Of a stretch of DNA of 64,000 nt, positions 55,152-64,000 are shown piece after piece. Origin of the DNA: Gammaproteobacteria bacterium (GTDB lineage: Bacteria > Pseudomonadota > Gammaproteobacteria > SG8-11). A program made the translations under genes and the position numbers. The notes under the pieces were generated by a model that saw only the letters and a program-made list of their open reading frames with translations, did no database searches and was not told the DNA's origin. The DNA is taken from NCBI GenBank assembly GCA_024641505.1, contig JAHECY010000221.1, forward strand, positions 18,199 to 82,198, written 5' to 3'. The number at the start of each line of letters is the position of its first letter. The stretch's first letter is position 1.

Positions 55152-56072
55152 TTATTTCTTCTTAATGATGTCACCTTTTTCGAATTTGATCTTGGCGTCG
55201 GTGCCGGCAGTGGCGGTGGCAAGATGGTCGCCCATTACTTTTTTGATGGTGACCTGCGCAACGGTTTCTTCATCACGCCCCAATACCTGGCCGGTGCCCG
55301 GATCCGTGATTTCCTCGCCACGCACCACATCAAATTTATCTCCGGTTTTAACGCCATCAAGCTTGCCTAAATTGACATACACATCTTCGTTCTTGATCTT
55401 GACGATCGCGCCTACCAGACCGGCAGCGGCGCTGGCCAGACTGGAGCTGATATCGCCGATTTTTTCCCCCATCTGGGCGACGAGCTTATGCACCGCGGGT
55501 TGAAATACTTTTCGTGCCTTGGTTTTGTCCCAGCTGCTGCCGCCGCCGGTTCCCATGATATTGATGTTAAACGATGAGTCGGAAACGGTCTTCGAATCGC
55601 TGTAGATGATTTCACCGGTTTGCACATTTACCAGGCGCGCGGTGAGATTGCCTTCGGACGTGGTTTTCTTGCCGCCGCCCCAGGGCAGGGTGACACCACC
55701 AATGCTCAAACCCGAGGAATTCACTTCATCCGCTTTCTGGCCGAAGTCGATACTGCCGAACACTACCAACTGCACGCCCAGCAGTTTGCCGGCTTTAACG
55801 GCGGTCAATTGGTCGACGGCGCCGGTCAGTTGAAAGGATTGCTCGCTTAGAATGGATTGGAGCTTTTGCCGTTCCATGACGGTAAACTTCTTGCTGTTGA
55901 CCAATTCGTCCGTAAACCAGTCTTCCGCCGCATTGCCAACCTGGCCGGAACCATAGCCTGAGGATTTCTCGCTGAATTGAATCACGGCAATACGTGGTTT
56001 TGCATCGCCCGCCCAGGTCTGCGCAACGCCCAATGTCATCAAGAAAAGAATACACCACAAAGATATTTTCAA
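55152..56072 (-). CDS. CsgG/HfaB family envelope protein
   Basis: 306 residues from a TTG at 56072, an unusual start but supported by GGAGG 6 nt upstream. A Sec signal peptide (core LWCILFLMTLGVAQ) is cleaved near WAGD; unlike CsgG of curli there is no lipobox, so the protein is probably not lipidated. The CsgG domain reads IAVIQFSEKSSGYGSGQVGN, SKKFTVMERQKLQSILSEQS and LGVQLVVFGSIDFGQKADEV, with the barrel-like mid region NLTARLVNVQTGEI. The C-terminus has a ridged beta region (KFDVVRGEEITDPGTGQVLG). It follows the Ser/Thr kinase gene by 18 nt, pointing to one pathway. Confidence 0.88.
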   Translation of the reverse strand: MKISLWCILFLMTLGVAQTWAGDAKPRIAVIQFSEKSSGYGSGQVGNAAEDWFTDELVNSKKFTVMERQKLQSILSEQSFQLTGAVDQLTAVKAGKLLGVQLVVFGSIDFGQKADEVNSSGLSIGGVTLPWGGGKKTTSEGNLTARLVNVQTGEIIYSDSKTVSDSSFNINIMGTGGGSSWDKTKARKVFQPAVHKLVAQMGEKIGDISSSLASAAAGLVGAIVKIKNEDVYVNLGKLDGVKTGDKFDVVRGEEITDPGTGQVLGRDEETVAQVTIKKVMGDHLATATAGTDAKIKFEKGDIIKKK

Positions 56073-56090
56073 AGTCGCCTCCGATTTCCG

Positions 56091-58061
56091 TTATTTCAAT
56101 GCAAGGTCCGTAATCCATGTCCGAAATTCACCCGCCAGGAATTGTCGGTAAAACTTGTCCTGTGCGGTAACGATGTTATTGTCCGCCTGTTTGGTTTGGC
56201 GGGAATAAGTGTCGAGAATACGACCATTGCTCGTTTTCACCAAGCGCATATTCAAAGAGCCATAATAGGAATGCAGCGGACTGCCCGCGACGGAACCTTC
56301 ATCCCGAACGATTAATTGCCCGATAATGAGATGGGAAATGCCGGCCTGAGCGGCCTGTTGCAACAATGCACGTTGTTGATTGCCGGCAATCAGGTCCAGC
56401 AGTGATTCGGTCTTACTGAAAGCGTTGTAATCCACGATATCGACGTCCTTGGCGCCAAGGGCCGTGATCACGATATTTTCCGCTTGTGCGACACTGGCGT
56501 CGGAGCTGATGTGCCACGCGCCGCCGGCATTCTTTTCGGTGATGATAACACTTATTCGTGGCACCTCCGGCGCGGGAGGCGCTTGGGACTTCGGCTTCAC
56601 CATGGCCAACAATGGCGGTTTCCCTGCCGGTGTGGAGGCGTCCCGCCGTGTGGCAACGGTCGGGGTTGCTGCGCCGGCGGTGTTCGCCGGTGGCTGCCGG
56701 GTGTCATTGGGATCCGCGGCTACCGGTACGGCGGCGTCTTTGTTGTCGTCAATTGCCGTTGCGTGGACGTCATTGTCTGCAGGGAATGACAATGCCCCTG
56801 CGCTGGAATGCGCCGATGCCGTGACCGCTTCGGCGACGGGCTCTGCGGCAGGTGCAGCAGTGGGGGATTCAGCAATGGTGGCGGGTGGTGCACGGTCGCT
56901 GTCCGAGGGAACGGTCGCGCGCACGGGTAAACTCGTTGCCTGGACAACGGCAGCAGTTGCCGGTTGCGCCGACACGGCTAATGGGGTGGCGTCCGTCGCG
57001 CGGCTGGATTGCGTAGGCGTTTGCGGTACCTCCGCAACAGAGTCCGCGCCTCCCGAATAGCGTTGTGCCAATCCATAGGACAAGGCCAGCAGGAAAAATA
57101 TACCCGCGCCTGCGGCATATTTCCCCAAGGCACCATATGACTTGCGCGCGGGTGGCGCTGTGTTAATTTCCGTGAATACGGTGCTGGCGGTGGACGCCGA
57201 CAGCGCAGGTATCAGTGAGCGCAAAGCTTGCGCCAATTCCATGCCTGTTTGAAAACGGTTTGAAGGTTTTTTTTCCAATAACCGGTCGACTGCCGCCGCC
57301 AGTGGCGCCGGCACATTAGCGCTGGCGTTGGCGAGTGGTTGATGCGGTTCCATGGTGATTTTCTGGAACAGGGACCCGAGAGTATCGCCGCTGAAAGCCT
57401 TTTGCCCGGACAGCAGTTGATACAATACAACACCCAGAGAAAACAGATCCGAGCGACCGTCCATGGGCAGACCCAGTATTTGTTCTGGCGACATATATTG
57501 CGGTGTTCCCAGGACTTGCCCGGTCCTGGTGTACTGATTGTCATCGTCGCTTACGGTTCTGGCAATGCCAAAATCCGTTAACTTGACCCGGTCGGAATCG
57601 CCGATACGTATGATATTACTGGGCTTGATATCCCGGTGTACCACGCCATGCTGGTGGGCATAATCGAGCGCTTCTGCCAATTGAATACCAAAGCCAACAA
57701 CTTTCGTAATCGGCAATGGCGCGCCCTGCTTCATGATTTGATCCAGCGGTTCACCCTTGATCAACTCCATGACCATGTAAGGACGATTTTTCCAGATACC
57801 GACATCATGAATGGTGACGATATTCGGGTGACTGAGATTGCCCGCGGCCCGCGCTTCTCTCATGAAGCGTTTCTGAAATTCCTTGGCGGCCTCGCTGTCA
57901 TCGGGCCGCAACACTTTGATGGCGAGGGTACGGTCAATTTCAGGATCATGGGCTTTATACACCAGAGCGGCCGCGCCCTGACCCAGCTGCTGCAACAGAC
58001 GGTAACGTCCCATGCGCGGCTGGGTTTCCATGTTATTTTCAAATACCGTTTCTTCTGTCAT
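56091..58061 (-). CDS. Transmembrane Ser/Thr protein kinase with periplasmic FlgT/CsgG-like domain
   Basis: 656 residues from ATG 58061. A complete eukaryote-like kinase domain (residues about 19-280) has the G-loop LGQGAAALVYKA, Lys49 in LAIKVLRP, VVHRDIKPSN with the catalytic Asp144, and the DFG Asp163. One TM helix follows (about 313-333), then an Ala/Pro/Thr-rich linker of about 170 residues. The last 150 residues form a domain (ISVIITEKNAGGAWHI, ALGAKDVDIVDYNAF, AGISHLIIGQLIVRDE) resembling FlgT/LPP20-like assembly folds. There are no PASTA repeats. It is upstream of the CsgG-like gene by 18 nt, so I infer that it signals from or controls an envelope assembly. Confidence 0.87.
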   Translation of the reverse strand: MTEETVFENNMETQPRMGRYRLLQQLGQGAAALVYKAHDPEIDRTLAIKVLRPDDSEAAKEFQKRFMREARAAGNLSHPNIVTIHDVGIWKNRPYMVMELIKGEPLDQIMKQGAPLPITKVVGFGIQLAEALDYAHQHGVVHRDIKPSNIIRIGDSDRVKLTDFGIARTVSDDDNQYTRTGQVLGTPQYMSPEQILGLPMDGRSDLFSLGVVLYQLLSGQKAFSGDTLGSLFQKITMEPHQPLANASANVPAPLAAAVDRLLEKKPSNRFQTGMELAQALRSLIPALSASTASTVFTEINTAPPARKSYGALGKYAAGAGIFFLLALSYGLAQRYSGGADSVAEVPQTPTQSSRATDATPLAVSAQPATAAVVQATSLPVRATVPSDSDRAPPATIAESPTAAPAAEPVAEAVTASAHSSAGALSFPADNDVHATAIDDNKDAAVPVAADPNDTRQPPANTAGAATPTVATRRDASTPAGKPPLLAMVKPKSQAPPAPEVPRISVIITEKNAGGAWHISSDASVAQAENIVITALGAKDVDIVDYNAFSKTESLLDLIAGNQQRALLQQAAQAGISHLIIGQLIVRDEGSVAGSPLHSYYGSLNMRLVKTSNGRILDTYSRQTKQADNNIVTAQDKFYRQFLAGEFRTWITDLALK

Positions 58062-58329
58062 CAATCTTGATGTGACCTCAACCGGGCTGGGTGCGTGACA
58101 AATCCGTTTACAGTCGGGGACCGCAAATTGAATAATTTCAGCGTGTTACGTTGATAATCCGATATGCTACACGAATCAACTGACAGGAAACTTACAGAGG
58201 GGGTGTCTACCTGCTCAAGATAGCGCCATGGTCCAAAGCGCCAAGCTTGGGTCGTTGCTTTCCGTTTATCGCGGGTCGCGGGTACACTATCCCGCGCATA
58301 TTGCTCGGATGAAGGATGTTTGATCGTGA

Positions 58330-59661
58330 TCAGGATGCTACCTCTGACTGGGGCGTGTCACGGACGGTTACCGGCTGTAACGCCGCTGTTTTGCCGCGTA
58401 CTTCACTGATGGTAAGCACCAGCGCGATGCCGGAAATGAAAAATATCGTGGTGACGGCAAGGGCGATGCGATGATTGCCATGGGTGGCGAAAGTAACCAG
58501 GCCATAGCTGAGGGGACCGACGATGGCTGCCATGCGCGTGGCGAAACTCCACAGGCCGAAAAATTCTCCGGCCCGGCCCGGTGGCGCGAATTGACCCACC
58601 AGTGCGCGTCCCGCGGACTGACTCGAACCCAGTGCCATACCGACGAGATTGGCCACCACCCAGAACATGGACCGGGTCTCGGTAAAATAAGCGAAAACTA
58701 ACGCCAAGATCCAGATAAGCAAAGTCAACACCAGGGTCCGCACCGAACCTAATTTATCCTGCACATAGCCGAACACAAACGCGCCGATGGCAGCGGTAAT
58801 GTTGACTACCAGTATCAGCATTATCGAATCCTGGGTGGTGAAACCCATAACCTCATGCGCATAGACCGCCGCCAGAACGATTACCGTGTGGATGCCACAG
58901 TAAAATACCGCCAGCGCGATAAGAAAACGAAACAGGTCCCGGTAGTGACGCGCGTGGCTAAGTGTTTGCCGCAAGCGGCCGAAGGCCTCGCTGAAATAAC
59001 CGGTGCCGGGAATCAGATCCAGAGGTTGCGCGCGTTCGCGCAGCCAGATAAATGTCGGTATGGCGCCGGCGGCAAACGCGACGGCGGTGATCCATAAGGT
59101 CACCGGGACATACTGTGTCGCTTCCTGGCCCTGACCCTGTGCCCAGGTGACATATGTCAGACACAGGCCCAGTACCAACAACCCTCCCAGATAACCCACG
59201 GTCCATCCATAGCCGGAGATGCGCCCCATATCGCGGGATGGCGCGAGTTCCGGCAGGAAAGCCGCCACCAATGCTTCGCCGGAAGCGAACATGATATTGG
59301 ACAAGATTAACAATACCATGGCCAGCACGATTTCACCGGGACCCGCGATTGACAGCAAGGCGGTCGCCACTACGCAGCCCAAGGTCGTGATCAATAAAAA
59401 TTGTTTTTTACTGGCGCGATGGTCGGCAATGGCACCAATGACCGGTTGTCCCACCAGCACGCAAATATTGGCGATTGACGTGGCAATGGTCCAAAGCAAG
59501 GTGCCGGCGCCATTGGACATCGAACCGGCAATGACCCCGACGAAATACGCGTTGTAAACCGCGGTCAGCACCACGGTGGTATAGCCGGAGTTGGCGAAAT
59601 CGTACATGGCCCATGCGAATATCTCTTTTTTAGGCGCCAGGGTGTCGGTAACTTCGGTCAT
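58330..59661 (-). CDS. Major facilitator superfamily transporter, UMF1 family
   Basis: 443 residues from ATG 59661; the 48 residues before it in the longer frame do not match the family. Twelve TM helices. The UMF1/BtlA signature is present at the start (FAWAMYDFANSGYTTVVLTA) and in the mid region (MGRISGYGWTVGYLGGLLVL) and FGLWSFATRMAAIVGPLSYG. Family members are uncharacterised or linked to sugar or lysophospholipid transport. It is divergent from the TRAP dctP gene, which could mean shared regulation, but the function is unknown. Confidence 0.9.
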   Translation of the reverse strand: MTEVTDTLAPKKEIFAWAMYDFANSGYTTVVLTAVYNAYFVGVIAGSMSNGAGTLLWTIATSIANICVLVGQPVIGAIADHRASKKQFLLITTLGCVVATALLSIAGPGEIVLAMVLLILSNIMFASGEALVAAFLPELAPSRDMGRISGYGWTVGYLGGLLVLGLCLTYVTWAQGQGQEATQYVPVTLWITAVAFAAGAIPTFIWLRERAQPLDLIPGTGYFSEAFGRLRQTLSHARHYRDLFRFLIALAVFYCGIHTVIVLAAVYAHEVMGFTTQDSIMLILVVNITAAIGAFVFGYVQDKLGSVRTLVLTLLIWILALVFAYFTETRSMFWVVANLVGMALGSSQSAGRALVGQFAPPGRAGEFFGLWSFATRMAAIVGPLSYGLVTFATHGNHRIALAVTTIFFISGIALVLTISEVRGKTAALQPVTVRDTPQSEVAS

Positions 59662-60019
59662 ATGCGATCCACAGGTTGTCGAATATTTTCCAGGTTTGCG
59701 GCATTCTGCTGGATGTGATGGAGAAATTAAACCCCAAACCCATCTGTGATGTCCGTCGCGGGGGGCTAAAGCGCCCGAAAGTTTTCCATTATCCTCCGCC
59801 CTCATGCAAATTACCCGGGTATTTGTCGCGGGTGTGGCGTGGCAAACGGATCATGAGACGCATGTAACTTCCGGGAAGGATGGTCATCGAAAGGCAAATT
59901 ACGTTGGCAATTATGCGTCGACTTGCTAGATTTAGATTTAATTGCGCTGAAGTGACGATGGTTGGTGAATATTCTCGATCTGGTATTTTAATAATCAAAA
60001 TAATCAAGGAGATAGCATC
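59662..60019. other. Divergent promoter region of UMF1 and TRAP genes
   Basis: 358 nt. AT-rich at 59925-60010, the likely site of the TRAP operon promoter. No hairpin or gene recognised. Confidence 0.5.
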
Positions 60020-61027
60020 ATGAGCAAGGTTTTGCGTGCACTAATGCTTATTTTTCTGGTAGCCGGCGGCGTTGAGGTTCGTGCCGCGGACTATACGATC
60101 AAGTTCTCGCATGTGGTGGCGGAAAATACCCCTAAAGGGCGCGCGGCTCTGTTATTTTCGGAATTGCTGGCAAAGCGCACCAACGGCCGGGTCAAGGTCG
60201 AGGTATTCCCCAATTCACAATTATATGATGACGATAAAGTGCTGGAGGCGATGCGACTGAGCGACAGTAAGACCACCGGCATCATAGCGGCGCCGAGCCT
60301 GTCAAAATTCGTGAAGTTCTCCAACACCTTGCAGGCTTTCGATCTACCCTATCTGTTTGCCAGCGTGGACGATGTACACACCCTGGTGGACTCTCCCGTG
60401 ATGGCCAAGATGACCGCCGGTCTGGAAGCCAAAGGACTGCACGCGCTGACCGTCTGGGATAACGGAATGAAAGTGTTTTCCATCAAGGGTGATAAACCGT
60501 TACGCAACATACCCGCCGATTTCACCGGCAAGAAATTCCGTATCCAGTCTTCCAACATCTCCGCCGCGATGATCGAGACACTGGGTGGCATTCCGCAGAA
60601 ATTGTCGTTCAAGGAAGTCTATACCGCTCTCGGTCAGGGTGTGGTGGACGGACAGGAAAACACCTGGTCGAATATCAATTCCAAGAAATTTCATGAGGTG
60701 CAGAGCTATATCAGCGTGTCCAATCATTCCTACCTGGGATACTTGATGGTGGTGAGCAGCGAGTTCTGGAAAAAGCTTCCCGCCGATATTCGCAGCGCCA
60801 TCACCGATGCGCTGCGTGAGGCTACCGAGGCCAATCGCAAGTATGCCGCCGAGGCGGACAATGAGGATCGCCAGAAAGTGGCAGCCGCGGGTTTCGCCAA
60901 GGTTGTGGAGTTGACGGACGCGGAACGCAAAGTCTGGCGCGATGCGACGGTACCGGTGTGGTCGATGTTTCGCGACGAGATCGGGGGTGAACTGATCGAT
61001 GAAATCAATGGATTGTTAAAGCATTGA
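60020..61027 (+). CDS. dctP: TRAP transporter solute-binding protein DctP
   Basis: 335 residues with a signal peptide (cleavage near EVRAAD). DctP signatures: YTIKFSHVVAENTPKGRAAL, the ligand-contact segment FTGKKFRIQSSNISAAMIET, and ALGQGVVDGQENTWSNINSK including the conserved Gly-Gln-Glu-Asn region. A strong ribosome site (AAGGAGATAG) precedes ATG 60020. The Arg in KKFRIQ is expected to bind a carboxylate, so an organic acid is the probable substrate, but which one is not clear. It opens the complete P-Q-M operon. Confidence 0.95.
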   Translation: MSKVLRALMLIFLVAGGVEVRAADYTIKFSHVVAENTPKGRAALLFSELLAKRTNGRVKVEVFPNSQLYDDDKVLEAMRLSDSKTTGIIAAPSLSKFVKFSNTLQAFDLPYLFASVDDVHTLVDSPVMAKMTAGLEAKGLHALTVWDNGMKVFSIKGDKPLRNIPADFTGKKFRIQSSNISAAMIETLGGIPQKLSFKEVYTALGQGVVDGQENTWSNINSKKFHEVQSYISVSNHSYLGYLMVVSSEFWKKLPADIRSAITDALREATEANRKYAAEADNEDRQKVAAAGFAKVVELTDAERKVWRDATVPVWSMFRDEIGGELIDEINGLLKH

Positions 61028-61039
61028 GGTGATGGTTTT

Positions 61040-61588
61040 GTGGCGGTGACGGCATCGGGAATTATGGCGTGGATCAACCTCGCTATCGATAATTTCGAGA
61101 AATATACTATAACCGTCGCATTTGGCGTCGCCACATTGATGTTGTTCGTCAATGTGGTGCTGCGCTATATCTTTGATACCGGATTCTTCTGGGTCCTGGA
61201 ACTGGTGCAATACCTGTTCGCCTGGGTGGTGTTGATCGGGGCGGCCCATGGCGTCAAGGCGGGGATACACCTGGGGATTAATATCGTGTTGGAACGGCTG
61301 CCGCCGCGGGCGCATTTTGCCACGCTGATGTTTGCCGTCGTCTGCTGCCTGGTTTTCGTAGCGATCGTTGATTATCAATCGGTGCTTTATACGGCCAAGA
61401 TCTACCATTGGGGTGATCTCACGCAAGACCTGCGGATACCGCAATGGCTGCCCTATGTCGCCATTCCCGTAGGATTGAGCCTGATGCTTTATCACTTTCT
61501 GGTGTTGGCGGTTGAAGTGTTGCGTGGCCGGCGTACCACGATACACAACAATGAAGTACCGCAGATCATCGGGGAACAGGCACCATGA
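61040..61588 (+). CDS. dctQ: TRAP transporter small permease DctQ
   Basis: 182 residues from a GTG at 61040 (GAGGTG upstream). Four TM helices, first about 20-45 (YTITVAFGVATLMLFVNVVL), with the conserved Trp/Glu region (GFFWVLELVQYLFAWVVLIG) and the cytosolic loop AAHGVKAGIHLGINIV. DctQ couples with DctM to form the permease. It overlaps the DctM gene by 4 nt. Confidence 0.94.
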   Translation: MAVTASGIMAWINLAIDNFEKYTITVAFGVATLMLFVNVVLRYIFDTGFFWVLELVQYLFAWVVLIGAAHGVKAGIHLGINIVLERLPPRAHFATLMFAVVCCLVFVAIVDYQSVLYTAKIYHWGDLTQDLRIPQWLPYVAIPVGLSLMLYHFLVLAVEVLRGRRTTIHNNEVPQIIGEQAP

Positions 61589-62862
61589 GTATAGCCCTGC
61601 TGTTCATCGGCTTGATTGTTTTATTGCTCTGCGGCGTGCCGATCGCCATCAGTCTGGGTTTGAGCAGTCTTGCATATGTGATGCTTGCCACCGACGATTC
61701 GCCGATCATTATCGCCCAAAAGCTGTTCGATACCATGGAACATACCACGCTGCTGGCGATTCCGTTTTTTATCCTGTCATCAAATTTCCTGACCACCGGA
61801 GGGGTGTCGGCGCGGCTCATCGATTTCGCCAAGTCCCTGGTCGGTTGGATGCATGGTGGCTTGGCGCTGGCCGGCGTGGTTTCATGCATGTTCTTTGCCG
61901 CGATCTCAGGGTCTTCGCCGGCAACGGTAGTGGCTATCGGATCGATTCTAATTCCGGGAATGATCAAGGCAGGTTACGACCAACGCTATGCCGTCGGCGT
62001 TATCGCCACCGCGGGCAGCATGGGTATCCTGATTCCGCCCTCCATTCCCATGATCGTTTATGCTGATGCGGTGGAGGAATCGGTGGGAAAGATGTTTATC
62101 GCCGGCATCCTGCCCGGAATCCTCATGGGTGTCCTGTTGTTGCTGGCCACCTGGCTGGTGGCGCGCCATAAAAAAATGCCGCGCCATGAATGGCAGGGCG
62201 CGCGCTACATGTTCAAGAGCCTGGGTCGGGCGTTCTCCGGTTTGTTGTTGATCGGCATCGTCGTGGGCGGCATCTATGGCGGTATTTTTACCCCCACGGA
62301 AGCGGCCGCCGTCGCCGCGGTGTATTCGGCGTTTATCGCGCTGTTCGTGCACAAAGACATGGGTTTTAAGGATATACCGAAGGTCATGCTCGATTCAGCG
62401 AAAATGACCGCAATTATCATGTTCATCATCGCATGCGCCATGATCTTCGCCCATGTATTGACGGAACAGCAGGTGCCGCAGAATCTTGCGCGGGCCGTCA
62501 TCGAACAGAAACTCAGCCCCTGGAGCTTCCTGTTGCTGGTCAATGTAATCCTGTGGTTCGCCGGTGATTTCATGGAGCCATCATCGATTTTACTGATACT
62601 CGCACCGCTGTTTCATCCCATCGCATTAAGTCTCGGCATCGATCCCATACACTTGGGTATCATCATGACCACTAATATGGAAGTGGGCATGATCACGCCG
62701 CCGGTGGGACTCAATCTTTATGTGGCGGCGGGTCTGACCGGTATGAGCCTCGGCGCGGTCACCCGTGCGGCGTTACCCTGGATGTTGGTGTTGATCCTGG
62801 CACTGGTGCTGATTACTTATATTCCCTGGTTCAGTCTTTATCTGGTTCATGTGCTGTACTAG
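61585..62862 (+). CDS. dctM: TRAP transporter large permease DctM
   Basis: 425 residues, about 12 TM helices, full length. Typical signatures: LLAIPFFILSSNFLTTGGVS, MFFAAISGSSPATVVAIGS, GSMGILIPPSIPMIVYADA, and MTTNMEVGMITPPVGLNLYV. It uses the Na+ gradient to import the DctP ligand. It is the last gene of the operon, and a GGTGCGT palindrome follows 62 nt after the stop. Confidence 0.96.
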   Translation: MSIALLFIGLIVLLLCGVPIAISLGLSSLAYVMLATDDSPIIIAQKLFDTMEHTTLLAIPFFILSSNFLTTGGVSARLIDFAKSLVGWMHGGLALAGVVSCMFFAAISGSSPATVVAIGSILIPGMIKAGYDQRYAVGVIATAGSMGILIPPSIPMIVYADAVEESVGKMFIAGILPGILMGVLLLLATWLVARHKKMPRHEWQGARYMFKSLGRAFSGLLLIGIVVGGIYGGIFTPTEAAAVAAVYSAFIALFVHKDMGFKDIPKVMLDSAKMTAIIMFIIACAMIFAHVLTEQQVPQNLARAVIEQKLSPWSFLLLVNVILWFAGDFMEPSSILLILAPLFHPIALSLGIDPIHLGIIMTTNMEVGMITPPVGLNLYVAAGLTGMSLGAVTRAALPWMLVLILALVLITYIPWFSLYLVHVLY

Positions 62863-62924
62863 CGGTTCATGCGTATAATATCGGCGACAACCGGTAGCGG
62901 CTGGGTAGCGCCGGCGCTGCTGAC

Positions 62925-62941
62925 GGTGCGTAAAACGCACC
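62925..62941. repeat. REP-like palindrome GGTGCGT-AAA-ACGCACC
   Basis: Perfect 7-bp arms around AAA, in the DctM to TauE gap. It shares the core with three copies at 63843-63968, so it belongs to one repeat family. Confidence 0.85.
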
Positions 62942-63107
62942 CTACCGAAACCGTTCATTGCACGCGGCGCGTATCGATGTCACCGTATTTTACACATAGA
63001 CCACTTGCATGGTAACCGATTGATATCTAATATGATCTCCATCTTGCTGCGCCAACACCGCGGGCCATTGGGCAGCAGAACCCGTAGCGACGATTGCAGG
63101 TGCGCGC

Positions 63108-63842
63108 GTGTTGTTTGATTTCAGCACCACCCAGGTTATCCTGACGCTGCTGATTTTTATCTGGTCAGGCTTCGTGCGCAGTGGTCTCGGTTTTGGTGGC
63201 GCGGCGCTGGGGTTGCCGCTGATGCTGCTGGTATTCGACCAACCGATATTCTGGCTGCCGGTGATCGGTAGCCACTTACTGTTCTTTTCCGCGTTGACCC
63301 TGCGTACCCGGTTTCGTGACGTGGGTTGGGCCTATCTGTTGCGTTCCACCGTATTGATTATTCCCGCCACGGTCGCCGGTGTGTTTGGACTGATCAGCCT
63401 GCCCAATCAGGTCATGGTGATTTTCATCTATGCGGTTACGCTGTTTTATGCCGTGATCTGGTTGTTCAGTATCAATATTCACAGTTCCAATCGCTGGGTG
63501 GATCGTATGTTACTGGTAATCGGCGGATATATTGCTGGTACCTCGCTCACCGGCGCGCCGTTGATCGTTGCGGTTTACATGCGTAATATTGCCCCACGGC
63601 AGTTGCGCAACAGTCTGCTGGTACTGTGGTTCATCCTGGTGACGATCAAAATGAGCACGTTTGTGGCATTGCACGTGCCGTTACATCTCGATACCGCCCT
63701 GATGTTATTGCCGGTGGCGGCCATCGGTCATGTGCTGGGTTTAAAAGCCCATGACAAGATCCTGGAGCATGATCAGGCCTTCAAACGCCTGATCGGCGGC
63801 GGCTTGCTCGTTATTTGCGTGCTGGGTCTGCTGCGGGTGTAG
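63108..63842 (+). CDS. TauE/SafE (TSUP) family permease
   Basis: 244 residues from a GTG at 63108. About seven TM helices; the family pattern appears in SGFVRSGLGFGGAALGLPLM near the N-terminus and GGYIAGTSLTGAPLIVAVYM in the second half. TSUP proteins move sulfite, sulfoacetate or related C2 anions. Here it lies next to a TRAP operon and is flanked by GGTGCGT palindromes; its stop codon (63840-63842) falls inside the first repeat unit. The sulfur link would suit the UPF0324 transporter at 7762, but the substrate is inferred. Confidence 0.9.
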   Translation: MLFDFSTTQVILTLLIFIWSGFVRSGLGFGGAALGLPLMLLVFDQPIFWLPVIGSHLLFFSALTLRTRFRDVGWAYLLRSTVLIIPATVAGVFGLISLPNQVMVIFIYAVTLFYAVIWLFSINIHSSNRWVDRMLLVIGGYIAGTSLTGAPLIVAVYMRNIAPRQLRNSLLVLWFILVTIKMSTFVALHVPLHLDTALMLLPVAAIGHVLGLKAHDKILEHDQAFKRLIGGGLLVICVLGLLRV

Positions 63843-64000
63843 GGTGCGTATTACGCACCGGTTTGCTCTTGTCGGGGTGGCAGCGGTGTAAAAAACGGTG
63901 CGTCATACGCACCCTACGCAAATTCCGCGTTTTATCGTGACCGCGGTGTAGGGTGCGTATTACGCACCGGTTTGCTCTTGTCGGGGTAGCAGCGGTGTAA
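63836..64000. repeat. 56-nt direct repeat with REP-like palindromes
   Basis: 63836-63891 and 63945-64000 are the same 56-nt sequence with one mismatch, 109 nt apart. Each contains the palindrome GGTGCGTATTACGCACC (63843-63859 and 63952-63968); a third, GGTGCGT-CAT-ACGCACC, lies between them at 63897-63913. The array probably continues beyond the window. Confidence 0.9.

Noticed and set aside
63836..64000. CRISPR array
   Set aside because: The repeat units are 56 nt with one 53-nt spacer and internal REP-like palindromes; there are only two copies, and no cas gene.

Overview
The window looks like a chromosomal stretch of a free-living, motile gammaproteobacterium with respiratory or sulfur-linked metabolism. 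G+C is about half by eye, genes are often separated by long non-coding gaps, and the content matches gammaproteobacteria: HDOD proteins, multi-PAS hybrid kinases, the RDD/SpoIIM/DUF4129/DUF4350/MoxR/DUF58 set, c-type cytochromes, an UPF0324 putative sulfate exporter and a TauE/SafE carrier. I cannot fix the genus. No tRNA, rRNA, complete transposase, integrase or CRISPR array was seen.

Layout. (1) 1-6141, signal transduction: a sensor kinase that runs off the left edge, coupled by a 4-nt overlap to a PhnD-type binding lipoprotein; an HDOD protein; and an Aer-like PAS protein next to a membrane chemoreceptor. (2) 6142-10484, sparse: two decayed gene remnants, a small four-Cys protein and a YeiH/UPF0324 transporter with its own terminator. 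(3) 10485-22183: an exported NGDVVW-repeat propeller, a second HDOD protein, a three-gene operon (REC-PAS regulator, LivK-type binding protein, 1126-residue hybrid kinase), an OmpA-type lipoprotein and an exported protein of unknown function. (4) 22466-30174: an unknown polytopic membrane protein, a tightly coupled coiled-coil membrane protein plus VWA-like lipoprotein, a bacteriohemerythrin and a lipoprotein with a seven-repeat propeller. (5) 30460-38937: an orphan RmlD, a LysR regulator divergent from a cytochrome c'/cytochrome c/hydrolase operon, an 11-heme cytochrome and small conserved genes. (6) 39195-46459: the MoxR/DUF58 cluster as two convergent arms. (7) 47260-51543: a synthase-dependent exopolysaccharide locus. 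(8) 51610-58061: an exported protein, a PstS-like protein, a cytochrome c4-like protein, and a Ser/Thr kinase coupled to a CsgG-like protein. (9) 58330-64000: a UMF1-type MFS transporter, a complete TRAP transporter and a TauE/SafE protein flanked by REP-like palindromes.

Two themes recur. Twice a periplasmic solute-binding protein is co-transcribed with a sensor kinase and no ABC permease or ATPase, so these binding proteins probably report ligands rather than import them. Several loci also look like under-described envelope modules: the coiled-coil/VWA pair (24379-26477), the Ser/Thr kinase with CsgG (55152-58061), and the Pga-like polysaccharide locus with an acyltransferase instead of a deacetylase (47260-51543).
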